Positions 4,856 to 6,790 of a stretch of DNA of 6,790 bases are shown one piece after another. The stretch's first letter is position 1. Every line of letters starts with the position of its first letter. This DNA is from CAZFZQ01 sp964522845 (lineage in GTDB: Bacteria; Patescibacteriota; Patescibacteriia; GCA-002772895). Below the pieces are notes generated by a model. The model worked only from the letters and a program-made list of their open reading frames with translations. It ran no database searches and was not told the DNA's origin. The stretch covers positions 1 to 6,790 of the forward strand of contig CAZFZQ010000047.1 in assembly GCA_964522845.1 (NCBI GenBank), read 5' to 3'. A program made the translations under genes and the position numbers.

Positions 4856-4863
4856 CAAAAATT

Positions 4864-5331
4864 ATGCGCGGAAAGAATAAAACCCCCAAACAAAAAATCA
4901 AGCCCGATCTCAAATACAACAATCTCCAAATTGCCAAATTTATCAATTACATAATGAAAAAGGGCAAAAAGACCATCGCCCAGACCATTCTTTATGATGC
5001 TTTTGATATTATCGGCAAAAAGGAAAAAGATCCTTTAGAAACTTTTAATACCGCTATCAGAAATGTCGGACCTCAGATGGAAATCAAAAGCAAGCGCGTG
5101 GGCGGAGGCAATTATCAAATTCCGGTATTAGTTAAAGGCGACAGAAAATTTGCCTTGGCGTGCCGTTGGATATTGGGCGCAGTCAGAGATAAAAAAGGAA
5201 AGAAAATGGCGGAAAAGCTGGCTGAAGAATTGCTTGCGGCCGCGAATAATGAAGGATCATCTATAAAGAAGAAAGAAGATGTGCAAAGAATGGCCGAAGC
5301 CAACCGTGCTTTTGCTCATTTTGCAAGATAA
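4864..5331 (+). CDS. rpsG: Small ribosomal subunit protein uS7
   Basis: A 155-residue uS7, the protein that initiates assembly of the 30S head and lies at the E-site/mRNA exit. The sequence shows the family pattern throughout: a basic N terminus, KFINYIMKKGKKTIAQTILYDAF (about residues 26-48), the core NVGPQMEIKSKRVGGGNYQIPV (67-88, with the conserved VGP and GG.YQ.P motifs), RWILGA, and the end RMAEANRAFAHFAR (142-155). Length is normal. It follows rpsL by 64 bp and precedes fusA by 102 bp, the standard order of the streptomycin operon. There is no Shine-Dalgarno sequence before the ATG (CAAAAATT), and a TATAAT box lies 8 nt upstream. Confidence 0.97.
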   Translation: MRGKNKTPKQKIKPDLKYNNLQIAKFINYIMKKGKKTIAQTILYDAFDIIGKKEKDPLETFNTAIRNVGPQMEIKSKRVGGGNYQIPVLVKGDRKFALACRWILGAVRDKKGKKMAEKLAEELLAAANNEGSSIKKKEDVQRMAEANRAFAHFAR

Positions 5332-5344
5332 CGAAGGGATGCTA

Positions 5345-5416
5345 ATTACGAATAAAACGCGAATATACGAATTACGAATATTCGTAATTCGTATATTCGT
5401 GACTCCGATTCGTAAT
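5345..5416. repeat. ATTACGAAT repeats forming a 40-bp perfect palindrome before fusA
   Basis: ATTACGAAT occurs at 5345-5353 and 5371-5379, and its reverse complement ATTCGTAAT at 5380-5388 and 5408-5416. The two central copies lie within a perfect palindrome at 5360-5399 (40 bp, no central gap), which extends to 5358-5401 in RNA through one G-U pair. No T-run follows, so it is not a standard terminator. It occupies most of the 102-bp rpsG-fusA spacer. Confidence 0.9.
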
Positions 5417-5433
5417 TCGCTTCCCATTGATTT

Positions 5434-6790
5434 ATGCCACGTGAATTTCCTCTTGATAAAACCAGAAACATTGGGATCATCGCACACATAGATGCCGGAA
5501 AGACCACGGTGTCGGAGCGTGTGCTTTTTTATACCGGCAAAAAACACAAAATCGGTGAAGTGCACGAAGGAGAGGCGACCATGGACTGGATGGAACAGGA
5601 ACGCGAACGCGGCATCACCATCACGTCGGCCGCCACCACTTGTTTTTGGAAAGACCATCGTATTAATTTAATTGATACTCCCGGCCATATTGATTTTACC
5701 GTGGAAGTAAAACGGTCGCTTCGCGTTTTGGACGGCGCCGTGGTTATTTTTGACGGCGTGGCCGGCGTTGAGCCGCAATCCGAAACCAATTGGCGCTATG
5801 CTGACGAATACAAAGTCCCGCGCCTTTGCTTTATCAATAAATTGGACAGAACGGGCGCGGATTTTTATCATGATCTGGACTCCATTCACGAACGGTTGAC
5901 CAAAAATGCCCATCCTTTGCAGCTTCCCATTGGCACGGAGAGCAACTTTCTTGGCATGGTTGATTTATTCAAAAGAAAAGCCATTATTTATAAAGATGAT
6001 TTGGGAAAAGAAGCGGTGGAAGATGATGTGCCGGCGGAGATGCGTGAAAAAGTTGAAGAATATCGCGGCAAATTAGTGGAAGCCATTGCTTCGCAAGACG
6101 AGGGCTTAATGGAAAAATATTTGGCGGGTGAAGAAATTTCTATTCCCGATTTGAAACGCGTTTTGCGCAAAGCGGTTATAAATTTTGAAATTGTTCCGGT
6201 TCTTTGCGGCAGCGCTTTGAAAAATAAAGGCGTACAGCACATGTTGGACGCGGTGGTGGATTATTTGCCGTCGCCATTGGATGTTCCGCCGATTAGGGGC
6301 GTGGATCCGAACGATCCGGAAAAAGAATTGTTTCGTCACGCTGATGACAAAGAGCCGTTTTCCGCCCTGGCTTTTAAAATCGCGTCTGATCCTTTTGTCG
6401 GGAAGTTGTGTTTTTTCAGAGTTTATTCCGGCGTTGTAACCGCGGGTTCTTACATTTATAATTCTTCCACCGGCACGCGCGAACGGGTGGGTCGCATCGT
6501 CCGCATGCACGCCAACCACCGCGAAGATATCACCGAGGTTTGGGCCGGCGACATTGCCGCGGCCGTGGGATTGAAAGAAGTTTCAACCGGCCACACTTTG
6601 TGCAGTGAAGACAATCCGATTCTTTTGGAATCCATCACTTTTCCCGAGCCGGTTATTTCCGTTGCCATTGAGCCGAAAACAAAAGTTGACCAAGAAAAAA
6701 TGGGCATGGCGCTTGCAAAATTGGTGGAAGAAGATCCGACTTTCCGCGTTTCCACCAATGAAGAAACCGCGCAAACAATTATTGAAGGCA
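5434..6790 (+). CDS. fusA: Elongation factor G (5' part; cut by window end)
   Basis: The first 452 residues of EF-G (about 700 in full), the GTPase that drives tRNA-mRNA translocation and, with RRF, ribosome recycling. All G-domain motifs are present: AHIDAGKTT (18-26, G1), RGITITSAA (59-67, G2), DTPGH (81-85, G3, with the catalytic-type H85), NKLDR (135-139, G4) and GSAL (259-262, G5). Domain II starts near 305 (PFSALAFKIASDPFVGKL) and domain III begins around 405 (EPVISVAIEPK). The MPREFPLDKTRNIGIIAH start is typical. The ATG at 5434 has no Shine-Dalgarno sequence and no obvious promoter; the gene is probably transcribed from rpsL through the palindromic spacer. EF-Tu and other str-operon members lie outside the window. 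Confidence 0.97.
   Translation, partial: MPREFPLDKTRNIGIIAHIDAGKTTVSERVLFYTGKKHKIGEVHEGEATMDWMEQERERGITITSAATTCFWKDHRINLIDTPGHIDFTVEVKRSLRVLDGAVVIFDGVAGVEPQSETNWRYADEYKVPRLCFINKLDRTGADFYHDLDSIHERLTKNAHPLQLPIGTESNFLGMVDLFKRKAIIYKDDLGKEAVEDDVPAEMREKVEEYRGKLVEAIASQDEGLMEKYLAGEEISIPDLKRVLRKAVINFEIVPVLCGSALKNKGVQHMLDAVVDYLPSPLDVPPIRGVDPNDPEKELFRHADDKEPFSALAFKIASDPFVGKLCFFRVYSGVVTAGSYIYNSSTGTRERVGRIVRMHANHREDITEVWAGDIAAAVGLKEVSTGHTLCSEDNPILLESITFPEPVISVAIEPKTKVDQEKMGMALAKLVEEDPTFRVSTNEETAQTIIEG

Noticed and set aside
5358..5401. Palindrome before fusA as a rho-independent terminator
   Set aside because: No T-run follows on either strand and the stem is A/T-rich; termination inside the str operon before fusA would also be unexpected.
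5257..6774. Several minus-strand ORFs across fusA
   Set aside because: All overlap the EF-G coding sequence, which has every G-domain motif; their translations show no recognisable pattern.

Overview
The window looks like a piece of a bacterial chromosome from a reduced-genome lineage, most plausibly the Candidate Phyla Radiation / Patescibacteria (Parcubacteria-like). The assignment is inferred from several traits together: a short archaeal-type CMP kinase, short-period A/T-rich repeats in the spacers around the ribosomal genes, start codons placed almost directly behind TATAAT boxes without Shine-Dalgarno sequences, and an rpsL with the longer N-terminal region. No rRNA or other decisive taxonomic marker is present.

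Layout. (1) Positions 1-748: the 3' end of an RluA-type pseudouridine synthase gene overlaps a cytidylate kinase gene by four bases (ATGA), and a hairpin/T-run terminator follows. (2) Positions 749-1847: a two-gene unit with clear Shine-Dalgarno sequences. It encodes a 106-residue protein of unknown function and a 233-residue protein resembling N-formylglutamate amidohydrolases, and it ends in a strong terminator. (3) Positions 1851-2178: rpmB (bL28) on the minus strand, divergent from the next gene. The 104-bp spacer holds two interleaved sigma70-type promoters and an 8-bp tandem repeat. (4) Positions 2179-2817: an intact M50 site-2-protease-like membrane peptidase. (5) Positions 2818-4168: an AbiE-type (type IV) toxin-antitoxin operon with its own promoter, a palindrome at the expected transcription start, and a 14-bp gene overlap. 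(6) Positions 4172-4356: a remnant encoding only the C-terminal end of a second, diverged M50 peptidase. (7) Positions 4328-6790: the streptomycin-type operon rpsL-rpsG-fusA, with fusA cut by the window end.

The backbone is translation and core nucleotide metabolism: rRNA modification, CMP kinase, bL28, uS12, uS7 and EF-G. Two accessory units are set into it: the unknown/formylglutamate-hydrolase-like pair and the AbiE module. The most notable observation is that the AbiE module lies between a complete M50 gene and an orphan M50 3' end. This suggests insertion, or recombinational replacement, at an M50 gene that used to adjoin rpsL. I see no terminator between abiEii and rpsL, so the toxin-antitoxin module may feed transcription into the ribosomal operon. 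I found no CRISPR array, tRNA, rRNA or transposase gene.
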